This document shows, one piece after another, positions 12,259 through 21,212 of a DNA stretch of 64,000 nt; position 1 is the stretch's first letter, and each line of letters starts with the position of its first letter. This DNA is from Desulfomicrobium sp. UBA5193 (lineage in GTDB: Bacteria; Desulfobacterota; Desulfovibrionia; Desulfovibrionales; Desulfomicrobiaceae). The stretch spans positions 76,242 through 140,241 of the forward strand of contig DHWB01000002.1 of the NCBI GenBank assembly GCA_002412965.1, in the 5' to 3' direction. The position numbers were made by a program, and so were the translations under genes. The notes beneath the pieces are model-generated. The model worked only from the letters and a program-made list of their open reading frames with translations. It had not been told where the DNA came from and ran no database searches.

Positions 12259-12720
12259 CTATTCCTTCGCCAGGCGCATGATGATCTCGAACTCTTCCCT
12301 GGACACCGGCATGACGGACAGCCTTGAGCCCTTTCTCAGGAGTTCCATCTTCTCAAGTCCCTTGATTCCGCGCAGAGCGCCCAACGCAAGGGGACTTGAG
12401 AACTTCTCCACGAACTGCACGTCGACCATGAACCAGAGCGGCTTTTCGGTAGTGGAACGGGGGTCGTAGTGCTGGTCTTCTGGATTCCAGGCCGTGTGAT
12501 CGGGGTAGCTTTCGCGCACGACCTTGGCGATGCCGACCACTCCAGGGTTCGCCACGCTGTGGTAAAAGAGCACAAGATCGCCTTCGCTCATCTCATCACG
12601 CATGAAATTTCGAGCCTGGAAATTGCGCACCCCGTCCCAACACGACGTCCGGTTCGGAGCGGCGGCAAGATCGTCAATGGAAAAACATCCGGGCTCGGTT
12701 TTCATCAACCAATATTTCAT
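12259..12720 (-). CDS. EVE-domain protein (PUA-like, probable nucleic-acid binding)
   Basis: A 153-residue single-domain protein of the EVE family (formerly DUF55; relatives of human THYN1). It opens MKYWLMKTEPGCFSIDDLA and carries the diagnostic stretches WDGVRNFQARNFMRDEM and GDLVLFYHS. EVE domains share the PUA fold and are thought to bind modified bases in RNA or DNA; the biological role of the stand-alone bacterial form is not settled. The ATG at 12718-12720 is preferred because GGAGGTGTG lies directly before it. It converges on livF and is separated from qmoD by that gene's terminator. No functional link to its neighbours is evident. Confidence 0.9.
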   Translation of the reverse strand: MKYWLMKTEPGCFSIDDLAAAPNRTSCWDGVRNFQARNFMRDEMSEGDLVLFYHSVANPGVVGIAKVVRESYPDHTAWNPEDQHYDPRSTTEKPLWFMVDVQFVEKFSSPLALGALRGIKGLEKMELLRKGSRLSVMPVSREEFEIIMRLAKE

Positions 12721-12811
12721 CACACCTCCATCACGACTTTGCGGCTTATCAGCTTTCCGGAAATAACCATACCAAGCAATCTCTTGCGCAATCATCTCCG
12801 TCTGATGAAAG

Positions 12812-12842
12812 AAAAAAGGCTTCCCCCGAAGGAGAAGCCTTT
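12812..12842 (-). terminator. Terminator after qmoD
   Basis: On the minus strand AAAGGCTTC and GAAGCCTTT pair (12834-12842 with 12815-12823) and are followed by a run of T. It closes the apr-qmo cluster. Confidence 0.85.
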
Positions 12843-12864
12843 GAATTTCAGCGTGCAGCCAATG

Positions 12865-13533
12865 CTACCATTTGGAGTCGGCGAAAGGATCCTGGGATCC
12901 ACCGGAAAAACCGAAGTCGGAACCGGGGCCGGCATCGGCAGGTCCGCTTGCGGCTTCAGCGGCAGGAGCGGCACCGGTGGCGGCAGCCACACCGGCGACG
13001 CCGGCAACAACTACGCCGGTCTTCTTCACTTCTTCGACTTCCTTCAGCAGGGCTTCGAGTTTGCCGGTGAATTCGACAATGCGGGCTTCAGTGGTCACGA
13101 ACAGAGCTTCGGCTTCGCCCTTCTTCTGTCCTTCGAATTCCTTGACCTTGGCGCTCAGAGCCGCAATCTCGGCGTCCTTGGCAGCCAGCGCCTTGGTCAA
13201 TTCGTCGATCTTTGCACCCTTGGCGTTGATCTGGCCCTTGTAATCAGCCAACTTGGCGAACACTTCATCCACTTCGGCCTTGGCCTTGACAGGCATCGGA
13301 GCGACGGAAACAGACTGGCCCAGCTCGACCATCTGTCCCTTGGACATCTTGGTCAGTTCGGGATGCTGCTCGTAAATCCAGGCTTTGGCCAGGGCGGCGG
13401 CGAAAGGAGTGGAATCGTCGTCGAGGTCTTTCTGGGTCAGGTAGCCCAGCATTTCGGCAACGGAAGCGGTGCCATCACCCTTCAGATAGGCCACAAAAGT
13501 ATCCATGGGAAAAATCTTGCGAGCTTCAGACAT
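12865..13533 (-). CDS. qmoD: QmoD-like protein
   Basis: A 222-residue protein at the end of the qmo operon, 15 bp after qmoC. Desulfovibrio species carry a conserved gene in this position, called qmoD. Its biochemical role is not well defined, but it is co-transcribed with the quinone-interacting membrane-bound oxidoreductase. Residues 1-75 look globular. Residues about 85-165 are strongly heptad-like (DELTKALAAKDAEIAALSAK) and probably form a coiled coil. An alanine/valine stretch (VVVAGVAGVAAATGAAPAAE) at about 173-192 and a glycine/proline-rich tail follow. The start has AAGGAGGACACC just upstream. The assignment rests mainly on position and general similarity, so exact orthology is likely rather than proven. 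Confidence 0.8.
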   Translation of the reverse strand: MSEARKIFPMDTFVAYLKGDGTASVAEMLGYLTQKDLDDDSTPFAAALAKAWIYEQHPELTKMSKGQMVELGQSVSVAPMPVKAKAEVDEVFAKLADYKGQINAKGAKIDELTKALAAKDAEIAALSAKVKEFEGQKKGEAEALFVTTEARIVEFTGKLEALLKEVEEVKKTGVVVAGVAGVAAATGAAPAAEAASGPADAGPGSDFGFSGGSQDPFADSKW

Positions 13534-13548
13534 GGTGTCCTCCTTTAA

Positions 13549-14775
13549 TTAAATAACAAAGATTTTATCGTCTTCGATGAGCTTTTCGCCAATGGGCAAA
13601 CGACCAACATACCGTGCATAAATGAGCGCTGTGGTGCGGTACACCAAATGCCCAAGCTTGGACCAAGGCAGATACGCAATCAGCATGAAGATGCTGACCA
13701 GGTGCAGATAATACGTGAAGAAGGCCAGAGGAGCGACACCGGCCAGGCGGAAGACCTGCGCGCCGATGCCGGTGAGGGTCACGGCCCAGATCACGCCCAG
13801 CAGATACCAGTCATAGTAGTTGGACACGGACTTCTTGGTGTCCGAGTTCAGGCGGCGACGGGTGAGCAAGGTCAGACCGACCACCAGAAGCACGGCACCG
13901 ACGTTGGCCAGAATCTTGACCGGATGCCACAGGGGCATGGGCGTATGGCCGACAGGGGCCAGCATTGGGATGACCTTGCCACCCCAGTGCGCTACGGCCA
14001 CGATGGAAGTGACAATGGCGCAGGCCACGAATCCGTAGAACAGGATCTGATGGCCCTTGACCCGCTCTTCATCCGCAGGGCTGTCCACGCAGTTCTTGAA
14101 ACGGGAGTGCTGTAGCACATCGTACTTGATCGTCGCGATGATGGCATCTTTCAAGCTCGGCTTTTTATATCCGAGAACGAATGTCTCGGAGACCGTACTC
14201 TTGAATCCGTCGATCATGTTCTTGATCCCCAGACCGAAGCAGATGGCCACGAAAATGGCGACCAGCCCGAACAGCGGATCAATGGTGAAATCGCCGGGGA
14301 AGAGATTACCGTAAACGATCTTGCCGTCTTCCGTGAGAGGGAAGAAGGTGCCGACAATGGCGGCACGGATCATCCAGATGAAGGCGAAAATACCCATCGG
14401 GATACCTGCCAGAATGGGCAGATGTTTTGGCGAACTCATCCACTCGCCAATGATGGCGGGCTTCACCAGCTTGCGATAGGTCATGTTGCGCAGCGCCGCC
14501 AGCAGATCGCCGGGCTTGGCTCCTCGCGGACACAGTTCGGAACAGGTTCCGCAATTGTGGCACAACCAGATATCAATGTCGTTCACCAGCTTGTCTTTGA
14601 GGCCCCACTGCGCCCAGACCATTTCTTTGCGCGGGTAGGGATTATCGGCAGGAGACATGGGGCATGCGACAGAGCAGGTAGCGCACTGGTAGCACTTCTT
14701 GAGATCCGCACCACCCACCTCCTGCAGCTCCTTGACGAACTGCAGATTAGGCTCAATCTTAATTGTTTTGGACAT
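13549..14775 (-). CDS. qmoC: Quinone-interacting membrane-bound oxidoreductase subunit QmoC
   Basis: The membrane anchor of QmoABC, which links the menaquinone pool to APS reductase. It has 408 residues. The N-terminal HdrC-like half binds two 4Fe-4S clusters (CYQCATCSVACPMSP, then CHNCGTCSELCPRGA). The C-terminal half, after about residue 130, has several hydrophobic helices resembling HdrE/NarI-type cytochrome b and should bind heme b. The second of two consecutive ATGs (14773-14775, MSKTIKIEPN) is chosen because AGGAGG then has 6-base spacing. It follows qmoB by 10 bp and precedes qmoD. Family and context are unambiguous. Confidence 0.95.
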   Translation of the reverse strand: MSKTIKIEPNLQFVKELQEVGGADLKKCYQCATCSVACPMSPADNPYPRKEMVWAQWGLKDKLVNDIDIWLCHNCGTCSELCPRGAKPGDLLAALRNMTYRKLVKPAIIGEWMSSPKHLPILAGIPMGIFAFIWMIRAAIVGTFFPLTEDGKIVYGNLFPGDFTIDPLFGLVAIFVAICFGLGIKNMIDGFKSTVSETFVLGYKKPSLKDAIIATIKYDVLQHSRFKNCVDSPADEERVKGHQILFYGFVACAIVTSIVAVAHWGGKVIPMLAPVGHTPMPLWHPVKILANVGAVLLVVGLTLLTRRRLNSDTKKSVSNYYDWYLLGVIWAVTLTGIGAQVFRLAGVAPLAFFTYYLHLVSIFMLIAYLPWSKLGHLVYRTTALIYARYVGRLPIGEKLIEDDKIFVI

Positions 14776-14785
14776 CATGCTCCTC

Positions 14786-17077
14786 CTAGTATCCCTTGAA
14801 CGGGTTGGGACCAAGTTTGGTGATTTCATCAACAAACTGGTCGATCATCGCGGGAACCTTGTCGTATTCGTCAATGGCAACCTGCAGCTGCTGGACCCGT
14901 TCGGCTTCAATGCCAAGTTTGCCCAATGTTTCACCAATGTTGTCCATGCGGCGATTACACAATTCCGACCCCTTGACGAAGTGGCACTGATAATCCTCTC
15001 CGTATTTGCAGCCCAGAAGCAGACAGCCGTCCGTGCCCTTGGACATGGCATCGGCAATCCAGATGGTGTTGACCGAACCAAGACAACGCACCGGGACAAT
15101 ACGAACGTAAGGGCTCCATCTCTTGCCGCGCAAGGCCGCCATATCCAAAGCGGGATATGCATCGTTCTCACAGGCCAGAATAAGCATGCGCGGGCCACCC
15201 ACGGCCATGTCGTCAGGCACTTCAACCTGCTTGATCATGGAGCCGATCTGGTCAACGTTATAGTTGTCGAAGAAGATGACGCGCTCCGGACAGGCGCCCA
15301 TGCATGTTCCGCAACGACGGCAACGCGAGGTGTTGGGCATCGGATTGCCCTTTTCGTCCTCATCAAGAGCGCCGAAGGGACATTCTTCCGTACAACGCTT
15401 GCACTGCGTGCAGCGCACCAGGTTGAACTTGGGGAAGGACAGATCGCCCGAACGGGGGTGAACAGCCATGCCCCTATTCGCGGACTCAAGACACTGAATT
15501 GCCTTCAAAGCCGCGCCTGCCGCATCGACCTCGGCCGTGGCCATGGTCATGGGCTGACGAACTGTACCGGCCGCATAAATGCCGGTTCGGCGTGTCTCGT
15601 AAGGGAAGCAGATATAGTTTGAGTCGGCATACCCGTTGAACATATCAAGATCGGGCATGGCCGGTCCCTGCCGGTATTTGAGCTTCAGAATCGGATCAAG
15701 GGCGGTTGTCGGCACCATGGCCGTGGGCAGCACAAGCATGTCCACTTCTATCTCCACCTTGGCTCCGAGCAAGGTATCTTCCAGGACCACAACGATGTCT
15801 CCATCGCCGCCATCGCGGACTTCCTTGATAACGCCCTTGGTCATCATGACACTGGGATCGTTCTGGGCGGCCTTGTAATAGAGCTCATTCAGTCCGGGCA
15901 CCATCATGTGCTCGTAGACCACCATGGCGACACCGCCGGGAAGGAACTCACGCACGTAATTGGCCTGTTTCAGAGCGGTCAGCGAGGTCAGCTCGGAGCT
16001 ATATGAGAGGTGCTTGTACGTGTCCTGCTTGATGAAGTTGGTCTTAGGCGTGTCATCTGCTTCCTTGTTCTCGGCGGCAGCCAAGGCAGCGGCGCGCGCT
16101 TCCTGCTCCTTGACCTCAAAGGGAGCGAGCTTGTCGCCAAAACCGAGCAGGAACATGACCTTGGTCGGTTTTGCGCCATCGCTCGGACGCGCAATCGAAC
16201 CTGCTTTGGCCATGGCCTCGAATTCGCGGGACGTGATGACGTTTTTGAGCTTCCCATAGCCCAGAGGCTTCAGGAACGCGGTATCCTGTGGGACCCAGCC
16301 CGTGGCCACAACCACGGAACCAATGGCCATGACGCGCTCTTCCTTGCCAGCAGCCACGGTCACTTCATAATTACCGGGAGCACCAGCTATACTGGCAACT
16401 TCACTTCCGAGCAAAACCTCGATCTTGTCACAAGCCACTACGTCGGCAATCTTCTTTTCCACACCAGTGGCATGGGCCGCGTCATAGGGAAACGTGAACG
16501 GTACGGTCTTATACATGCCTGCGGCTGCGCCTCCAAGCATGTCTTTTTTCTCGACCAAAGTCACATCGTACCCGACGGCGGCAACATCCATGGCTGCGCT
16601 AAGGCCTGCCCAACCGCCACCGATGACTAAAACCCGATTGACGACTTCAATATGCTCGCTCTCGGGAACAGCGGCCTTCTGCAGTTTGATTACGCCCATG
16701 TTCACATAGTCGTTGGCCATCTTGTGCAGCAGTTCAGGGGTCTGTCCCGGGACGACAGGAGATCCGCTGGGGTCGTTGTAACACAGTACGCAAAGTTCGC
16801 GCAGATTGACGCGGTCAACCAAAATGCCCTGCCCAAACTGATAAAAATCCCAGTCCACGCGTGGAGAAGAACCGCATACACAAACAGCGTTGATCAAGCC
16901 GGAATCTATATCCGCCTGGATCATAGCCCGGCCTTCGGCAGTTGCAAGCCGAGGATGAACCTTGATCACGGGACAGGCATCTTTCCATTTTTTCTGCACG
17001 CCATCGCACAGCTTCTGGATGTCAAGAACCCCGCCAAGGCTTGATTCGTCAAAATATACACCAATCTTGTCGGCCAT
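14786..17077 (-). CDS. qmoB: Quinone-interacting membrane-bound oxidoreductase subunit QmoB
   Basis: A 763-residue HdrA-like flavoprotein of the Qmo complex. The FAD-binding motif RVLVIGGGWAGLSAAMDVAA begins near residue 148. Two ferredoxin-type 4Fe-4S motifs (CTQCKRCTEECPFG and CRRCGTCMGACPERV) lie near residues 560-605. The C-terminal 140 residues resemble MvhD, the delta subunit of methyl-viologen hydrogenase (CENDAYPALDMAALRG, CLGSVNTIWIADAMSKG). It is thought to pass electrons between QmoC, QmoA and AprBA. It starts 3 bp after qmoA stops, with a GGAGG-like site inside that junction, and is followed at once by qmoC. Confidence 0.96.
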   Translation of the reverse strand: MADKIGVYFDESSLGGVLDIQKLCDGVQKKWKDACPVIKVHPRLATAEGRAMIQADIDSGLINAVCVCGSSPRVDWDFYQFGQGILVDRVNLRELCVLCYNDPSGSPVVPGQTPELLHKMANDYVNMGVIKLQKAAVPESEHIEVVNRVLVIGGGWAGLSAAMDVAAVGYDVTLVEKKDMLGGAAAGMYKTVPFTFPYDAAHATGVEKKIADVVACDKIEVLLGSEVASIAGAPGNYEVTVAAGKEERVMAIGSVVVATGWVPQDTAFLKPLGYGKLKNVITSREFEAMAKAGSIARPSDGAKPTKVMFLLGFGDKLAPFEVKEQEARAAALAAAENKEADDTPKTNFIKQDTYKHLSYSSELTSLTALKQANYVREFLPGGVAMVVYEHMMVPGLNELYYKAAQNDPSVMMTKGVIKEVRDGGDGDIVVVLEDTLLGAKVEIEVDMLVLPTAMVPTTALDPILKLKYRQGPAMPDLDMFNGYADSNYICFPYETRRTGIYAAGTVRQPMTMATAEVDAAGAALKAIQCLESANRGMAVHPRSGDLSFPKFNLVRCTQCKRCTEECPFGALDEDEKGNPMPNTSRCRRCGTCMGACPERVIFFDNYNVDQIGSMIKQVEVPDDMAVGGPRMLILACENDAYPALDMAALRGKRWSPYVRIVPVRCLGSVNTIWIADAMSKGTDGCLLLGCKYGEDYQCHFVKGSELCNRRMDNIGETLGKLGIEAERVQQLQVAIDEYDKVPAMIDQFVDEITKLGPNPFKGY

Positions 17078-17080
17078 GTC

Positions 17081-18322
17081 CTACCTCCCCCTCACCGTCT
17101 GGATCGCTTTCATCGCTGCCCCGGTGGCAGACTGGGCCGACTTCATCACGTCCAGAGGTTGTTTGGCACAGCCCGCGGCGAAAATACCTTTTTCCTCCCC
17201 GCCAACGATGAACCCTTCGGCATCAACCGGGACATCAATAGGCAGGGAAGCGCCGGCCAGGCTGGGCTGCATTCCTGTGGCCAGAACCACGAGATCGAAA
17301 CGTTCGACAGACTTGGTGCACGACACCGCATCTTCCACTGTGAGCCACACATCATCGCCTGCCTTGTCCTGTTCGACGGCGGCAACCTTGCCTTTGACGG
17401 CAAAGATTTTTTCATCCGCCAAAATCTTCTTGGCGAAATTGTCGTAGCGGCCAGGAGTGCGCAGATCGATGTAATAGATAGTCACTTCGGCATCAGGATA
17501 CTGCTCGCGCACATACTGAGCCTGCTTGAGAGAGGCCATGCAGCAAATGTATGAGCAGTAGTGGAGATGATTTTCATCTCGTGATCCTGCGCACTGCACA
17601 AATGCCACTTTTTTCGGAGCACGTTTGTCGGAAGGGCGCACGATCATACCGTTTGTGGGACCATAAGGAGATGCGAGACGTTCCATCTGCATATTGGAAA
17701 TACAGTTCTTGACCGCACCCGCTCCCAAATTTGACAGATTGGTGACGTCATAGGGCTTCCAACCTGTGGCGATAATGATGGAACCGACGCTCAAGGTGAT
17801 CGTCTTTTCTTCTTCGGTCAGATCAAGAAAATCGCACTTCTGAACCTTGCTCTTATCCCCGTCATTCAGATTGGCCTTGTCAACGACATAGCGCTGAGGA
17901 AAAGCAAATGGCGCATCCATGTACACAGGCTTGCGCGTGGACAATCCAAATTCGAAATCGTTGACTACTTCAGTGGAAAGATCTTCACACAAAGCAGAAA
18001 GATCAGGGCTGCTTGGACCAGCGTAACGCGGCTTGATCCGAACAGTAACCTCATAATTTCCAACGGATCCGTCCACCTTGGTGACTTCGGCCAAGGTGAA
18101 AAACTTTACTTTGGGGTTATTCTTGATCCGCTGATACTGAATTTCCAAACCGCACGAAGGTGGACACAGCTTCGGAAAATATTTGTTCAGCTGCATAACA
18201 CGTCCACCCAGAAAAGGGGTCTTCTCGATAATGAAGACCTCATGACCGATTTCAGCGGCCTCAAGGGCGGCGGTGAGCCCGGCGAAGCCACCACCTATGA
18301 CAAGTATGCTGTTGCTAGCCAT
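17081..18322 (-). CDS. qmoA: Quinone-interacting membrane-bound oxidoreductase subunit QmoA
   Basis: A 413-residue HdrA-like flavoprotein. It begins MASNSILVIGGGFAGLTAAL, giving an N-terminal FAD-binding site. The cysteine-rich segment CAGSRDENHLHYCSYICC near residue 240 matches the HdrA cluster motif. The ATG at 18320-18322 is chosen because GGGAGGAATCGA lies directly before it and the family begins there; an upstream in-frame start lacks such a site. The gene lies 163 bp downstream of aprA beyond a terminator hairpin. The qmo genes are therefore transcribed by read-through, or from a promoter in 18323-18440 that I could not define. Confidence 0.95.
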   Translation of the reverse strand: MASNSILVIGGGFAGLTAALEAAEIGHEVFIIEKTPFLGGRVMQLNKYFPKLCPPSCGLEIQYQRIKNNPKVKFFTLAEVTKVDGSVGNYEVTVRIKPRYAGPSSPDLSALCEDLSTEVVNDFEFGLSTRKPVYMDAPFAFPQRYVVDKANLNDGDKSKVQKCDFLDLTEEEKTITLSVGSIIIATGWKPYDVTNLSNLGAGAVKNCISNMQMERLASPYGPTNGMIVRPSDKRAPKKVAFVQCAGSRDENHLHYCSYICCMASLKQAQYVREQYPDAEVTIYYIDLRTPGRYDNFAKKILADEKIFAVKGKVAAVEQDKAGDDVWLTVEDAVSCTKSVERFDLVVLATGMQPSLAGASLPIDVPVDAEGFIVGGEEKGIFAAGCAKQPLDVMKSAQSATGAAMKAIQTVRGR

Positions 18323-18441
18323 TCGATTCCTCCCAGAACACTTATGTTGAAGGCCATAAAAATGAATAAAATGGCCCAAGCATAATCTATAACTACCAGA
18401 GGTTACAGATCATGCATAGACCATTCTATTTCCTGATAGAG

Positions 18442-18474
18442 AAAAAAGGCTGCGGGTTGGACCCGCAGCCTTTT
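18442..18474 (-). terminator. Terminator between aprA and qmoA
   Basis: The stem AAAAGGCTGCGGGT / ACCCGCAGCCTTTT has a 3-base loop (18444-18457 with 18461-18474) and is followed by T-rich minus-strand sequence. It probably ends most aprBA transcripts and so uncouples the level of the abundant APS reductase from Qmo. Confidence 0.9.
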
Positions 18475-18484
18475 GGCCCATAAA

Positions 18485-20476
18485 CTAGACAGGGATGATC
18501 TGGTAGTAATGTTTCTTGAAGATGTTGGTTACACCAGTAGCCGGGTCGTACTTGGAGTTAACAAAGCACTTCCACTTGTCATCGTCCAGACCCATGAAGT
18601 CGGCACGATAGTAGAAACCGGGGTAACGGCTTTCCTGACGGAAACGGATATGCTGCATGTGCAGACGAACGGTCCACAGTCTGTGGTACTGTTCCCAGCA
18701 ACGGAGCAGCTCGTGCAAGTCGCGGGCGGCCAGCTTCTTGGAATCTTCTTCCAGCATGTCGAGCAGGGCAAAGCCGGTGTCGAGCAGTCTGTCGGAAGTG
18801 GTGTACAGAGTTGCGCAACCTCCGCCGTATTCATCGGTGCACTTGATGAGGCGCATCATGAAGTTGTTGGGGGAGATGTAGTGCGGGTTGACTACCGGAT
18901 CTGTGGAAGCACCCTTGAACTGCTCGAAGGTGTACCAGGGCTGGTAGATTTCCTTCTTCAGATCAGCAGCGGAAACAGCCAAAGTGGGCTTGAAATCCTT
19001 GTGATCGACAACCCAACGGACCATCTGCTTGCCAACAATGCGGCCTTCAGCATGGGAACCGGAGGAGAACTTATGGCCGGAAGCGCCAACGCCGTCAGCA
19101 CAGGTCCACAGACCGTTTACGGTGGTCATGCGGTTGTAAACCTTGCCGTTATCAGCCTTAACCTTGTATTCTTCAGGAACCCAAGGCTCGTTCGGGCCGG
19201 AAACCCAGATACCGCAACAACCGGAATGCGAACCGAGCAGGTAAGGTTCAGTGGGCATGATTTCAGAGCCGCGTTCTTCGGGCTTGATGTTCATGGCGGC
19301 CCACAGGTTGGCCTGACCAACACACATATCCAGGAAGTCTTCCCAAGCTTCGGACTCAAGATGCTTCTGCTCGGCCTTGGACAGGTCCTTGAAGGTGGTC
19401 TGCAGGGCGGTAGCGGTGTCCATGTAGATGGGACCGCGGCCTTCGCGCATTTCGCGAAGCATCATGTGGTTGCGCAGACAGGTGGGGATGACGTGGCCCT
19501 TTGCGTAACCGCGATCTTCGTAAGGCTTCAGCATGGCGCGGTTGGTGACACAATAGTCTTCACCCTTGGCGTTGGTGGCTTTGGCCTTGAAGAGCAGGAA
19601 CCATGCGCCGACCGGACCGTAACCGTCTTTGAAGCGGGCGGGTACGAAGCGGTTTTCCATCATGGTCATTTCAGCGCCAACCTGGGCACACATGGTGTAG
19701 GTGGAACCGGCGTTCCATACTGGATACCAAGCGCGGCCGAGGCCTTCACCAGTGGAGCGGGGACGATATACGTTAACGGCACCACCGCAAGCCACGGACA
19801 TGGCGCTAGCTTTGATGACGTACACTTTGTTTTCACGAACGGAGAAGCCGACGGCACCGGCGATACGGTTGGGCGTCTTGGCGTCAAGCAGCAGCTTAAC
19901 GATAAAGATACGCTCCAAGTAACGATCGGAACCAAGGGCGTTCTTGGCGGCTTCAGCAACGATGACCTTGTAGGACTCACCGTTGATCATGATCTGCCAA
20001 CGTCCGGAACGGACAGGGGCATCACCCTTGCGCAGAGACAAACCTTCTTTGTGCGCCTGAGCGCCGTCCAGGTTTTTGCCGTCTTTCTTGATCCAGCAAG
20101 GCAGGCCCCACTCTTCGAACAGATGAACGGAGTCATCCACGTGACGGCCAAGGTCGTAGATCAAGTCTTCGCGAACGATGCCCATGAGGTCGGTGCGGAC
20201 CATGCGGACATAGTCGTCAACATCATTTTCACCGATATAGGTGTTAATGGCGGAAAGGCCCTGAGCAACCGCGCCGCCGCGATCAACCGCAGCCTTGTCG
20301 ACCATCAGAATCTTGATGTCACCACCGACCTTGTCGGCCCAGCGCACTGCTTCAAAAGCAGTACCGCAGTTACCCATACCACCACCGACCATAAGAATGT
20401 CGGTATCAATCTCAACGACTTCGGGCTCTGCGCAGGCAAGGCCCTTGATCACGTCTTTAACAGGAATCTGAGGCAT
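18485..20476 (-). CDS. aprA: Adenylylsulfate (APS) reductase alpha subunit
   Basis: The catalytic FAD subunit of dissimilatory APS reductase, which reduces adenosine-5'-phosphosulfate to sulfite and AMP in the cytoplasm. It has 663 residues, the usual length. The N-terminal FAD motif is DTDILMVGGGMGNCGTAFEA. Family segments such as DKAAVDRGGAVAQGLSAINT and SGHKFSSGSHAEGRIVGKQM are visible. It follows aprB by 38 bp, and AGGAGGAACAT precedes its ATG. This enzyme, with the canonical sulfate-reducer gene order around it and QmoABC as electron donor, supports dissimilatory sulfate reduction rather than assimilation. The sulfite reductase genes are not in this window. Confidence 0.98.
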   Translation of the reverse strand: MPQIPVKDVIKGLACAEPEVVEIDTDILMVGGGMGNCGTAFEAVRWADKVGGDIKILMVDKAAVDRGGAVAQGLSAINTYIGENDVDDYVRMVRTDLMGIVREDLIYDLGRHVDDSVHLFEEWGLPCWIKKDGKNLDGAQAHKEGLSLRKGDAPVRSGRWQIMINGESYKVIVAEAAKNALGSDRYLERIFIVKLLLDAKTPNRIAGAVGFSVRENKVYVIKASAMSVACGGAVNVYRPRSTGEGLGRAWYPVWNAGSTYTMCAQVGAEMTMMENRFVPARFKDGYGPVGAWFLLFKAKATNAKGEDYCVTNRAMLKPYEDRGYAKGHVIPTCLRNHMMLREMREGRGPIYMDTATALQTTFKDLSKAEQKHLESEAWEDFLDMCVGQANLWAAMNIKPEERGSEIMPTEPYLLGSHSGCCGIWVSGPNEPWVPEEYKVKADNGKVYNRMTTVNGLWTCADGVGASGHKFSSGSHAEGRIVGKQMVRWVVDHKDFKPTLAVSAADLKKEIYQPWYTFEQFKGASTDPVVNPHYISPNNFMMRLIKCTDEYGGGCATLYTTSDRLLDTGFALLDMLEEDSKKLAARDLHELLRCWEQYHRLWTVRLHMQHIRFRQESRYPGFYYRADFMGLDDDKWKCFVNSKYDPATGVTNIFKKHYYQIIPV

Positions 20477-20514
20477 ATGTTCCTCCTGAAATTTCTTTCG
20501 TTTAAAGCGCCGAA

Positions 20515-21003
20515 TTAGGCGACGGCCGACTTGAAGGTGACCTTCAGGTCTGCTTCACCGATTTCAATTTTCTTGCCGAGAGCTTCTTTGGGGATCGCCA
20601 GAGCGGTCTCGGTGAACAGAAGTTCGTCTTCCAGATTCCCAGCTTCTGGTTTGCCTTCGAAAGGCTTTATGGAACCTTCAACAGTGGTGCGGATGGGGAA
20701 CTTGAAGCGTTTTACTTCGCCATTGCGGAACTGAACGGTCCACATGATGTCTTCGGCGCCGCGCAGCGGGATACAAGTGCCGCCCATGGGAGCAAAGTCA
20801 GCGTAGGGACGAGCAGTGATCGCACCCTGGGGACAAATTTTGATACAGGAGTAACATTCCCAGCAAGCGGCCGGCTCCTGATTGTAAGCCTTCATCTCTA
20901 CAGGGTCCAGGATCATCAGGTCGTTAGGACAGATGTACATACAGGCAGTCTTTTCACCGCCCTTGCATCCATCACACTTTGCTGGATCAACAAAGGTTGG
21001 CAT
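20515..21003 (-). CDS. aprB: Adenylylsulfate (APS) reductase beta subunit
   Basis: A 162-residue iron-sulfur subunit that carries electrons to the FAD of AprA. Two 4Fe-4S clusters are indicated by Cys10, Cys13, Cys21, Cys25 and Cys47, Cys50, Cys53, Cys57 (CDGCKGGEKTACMYICP and CWECYSCIKICPQG). The long C-terminal tail after residue 110 wraps around AprA in known structures. GGAGGAATT stands before the ATG. It is the first gene of the aprBA unit, with a well-formed promoter about 85 bp upstream. Confidence 0.97.
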   Translation of the reverse strand: MPTFVDPAKCDGCKGGEKTACMYICPNDLMILDPVEMKAYNQEPAACWECYSCIKICPQGAITARPYADFAPMGGTCIPLRGAEDIMWTVQFRNGEVKRFKFPIRTTVEGSIKPFEGKPEAGNLEDELLFTETALAIPKEALGKKIEIGEADLKVTFKSAVA

Positions 21004-21079
21004 AATTCCTCCGAATAAAGAGTTTAAAACAACTTAGCCACAGGCCCGAAACAAACAAAAAAATACCTAAGCATTTTGC

Positions 21080-21097
21080 TTGTGAATCTTTTATCAA
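21080..21097. promoter_or_regulatory. Candidate Rex/HcpR-type operator in the aprBA promoter
   Basis: TTGTGAATCTTTTATCAA resembles the TTGTGA-N6-TCACAA / TTGTGAA-N4-TTCACAA class of sites recognised by CRP-family HcpR and by Rex in Desulfovibrio relatives. It overlaps the -10 element, a position expected for a repressor. It matches the site at 22577-22594 at 16 of 18 positions. Confidence 0.5.
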
Positions 21098-21116
21098 AGC
21101 ATGTTTGTTGTGTCAA
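21088..21116 (-). promoter_or_regulatory. Sigma-70-like promoter for aprBA
   Basis: On the minus strand TTGACA (21111-21116), a 17-bp spacer and TAAAAG (21088-21093) form a strong -35/-10 pair. The predicted leader to the aprB ATG is about 75 bases. A palindrome-like 18-mer overlaps the -10 element. Confidence 0.7.
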
Positions 21117-21168
21117 GCCGCACGTTGACAATCATAGGCCTCGCAAGACCATGCTCGAAAGGCCAAAT

Positions 21169-21198
21169 CAGGGAAGCGGGCTTCGACCCGCCCCCCTG
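21169..21198 (-). terminator. Hairpin after sat
   Basis: A GC-rich inverted repeat pairs CAGGG and GCGGG on one side with CCCGC and CCCTG on the other, just past the sat stop on the minus strand. The following minus-strand sequence (GATTTGGCC) has only a short T run. Termination may be incomplete, letting sat transcripts read into aprBA. Confidence 0.5.
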
Positions 21199-21212
21199 GC
21201 TATGTTCAAAAA

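Noticed and set aside
18473..20518. 681-codon plus-strand open frame
   Set aside because: Exactly antisense to aprA, whose identity is certain. No ribosome site or family match.
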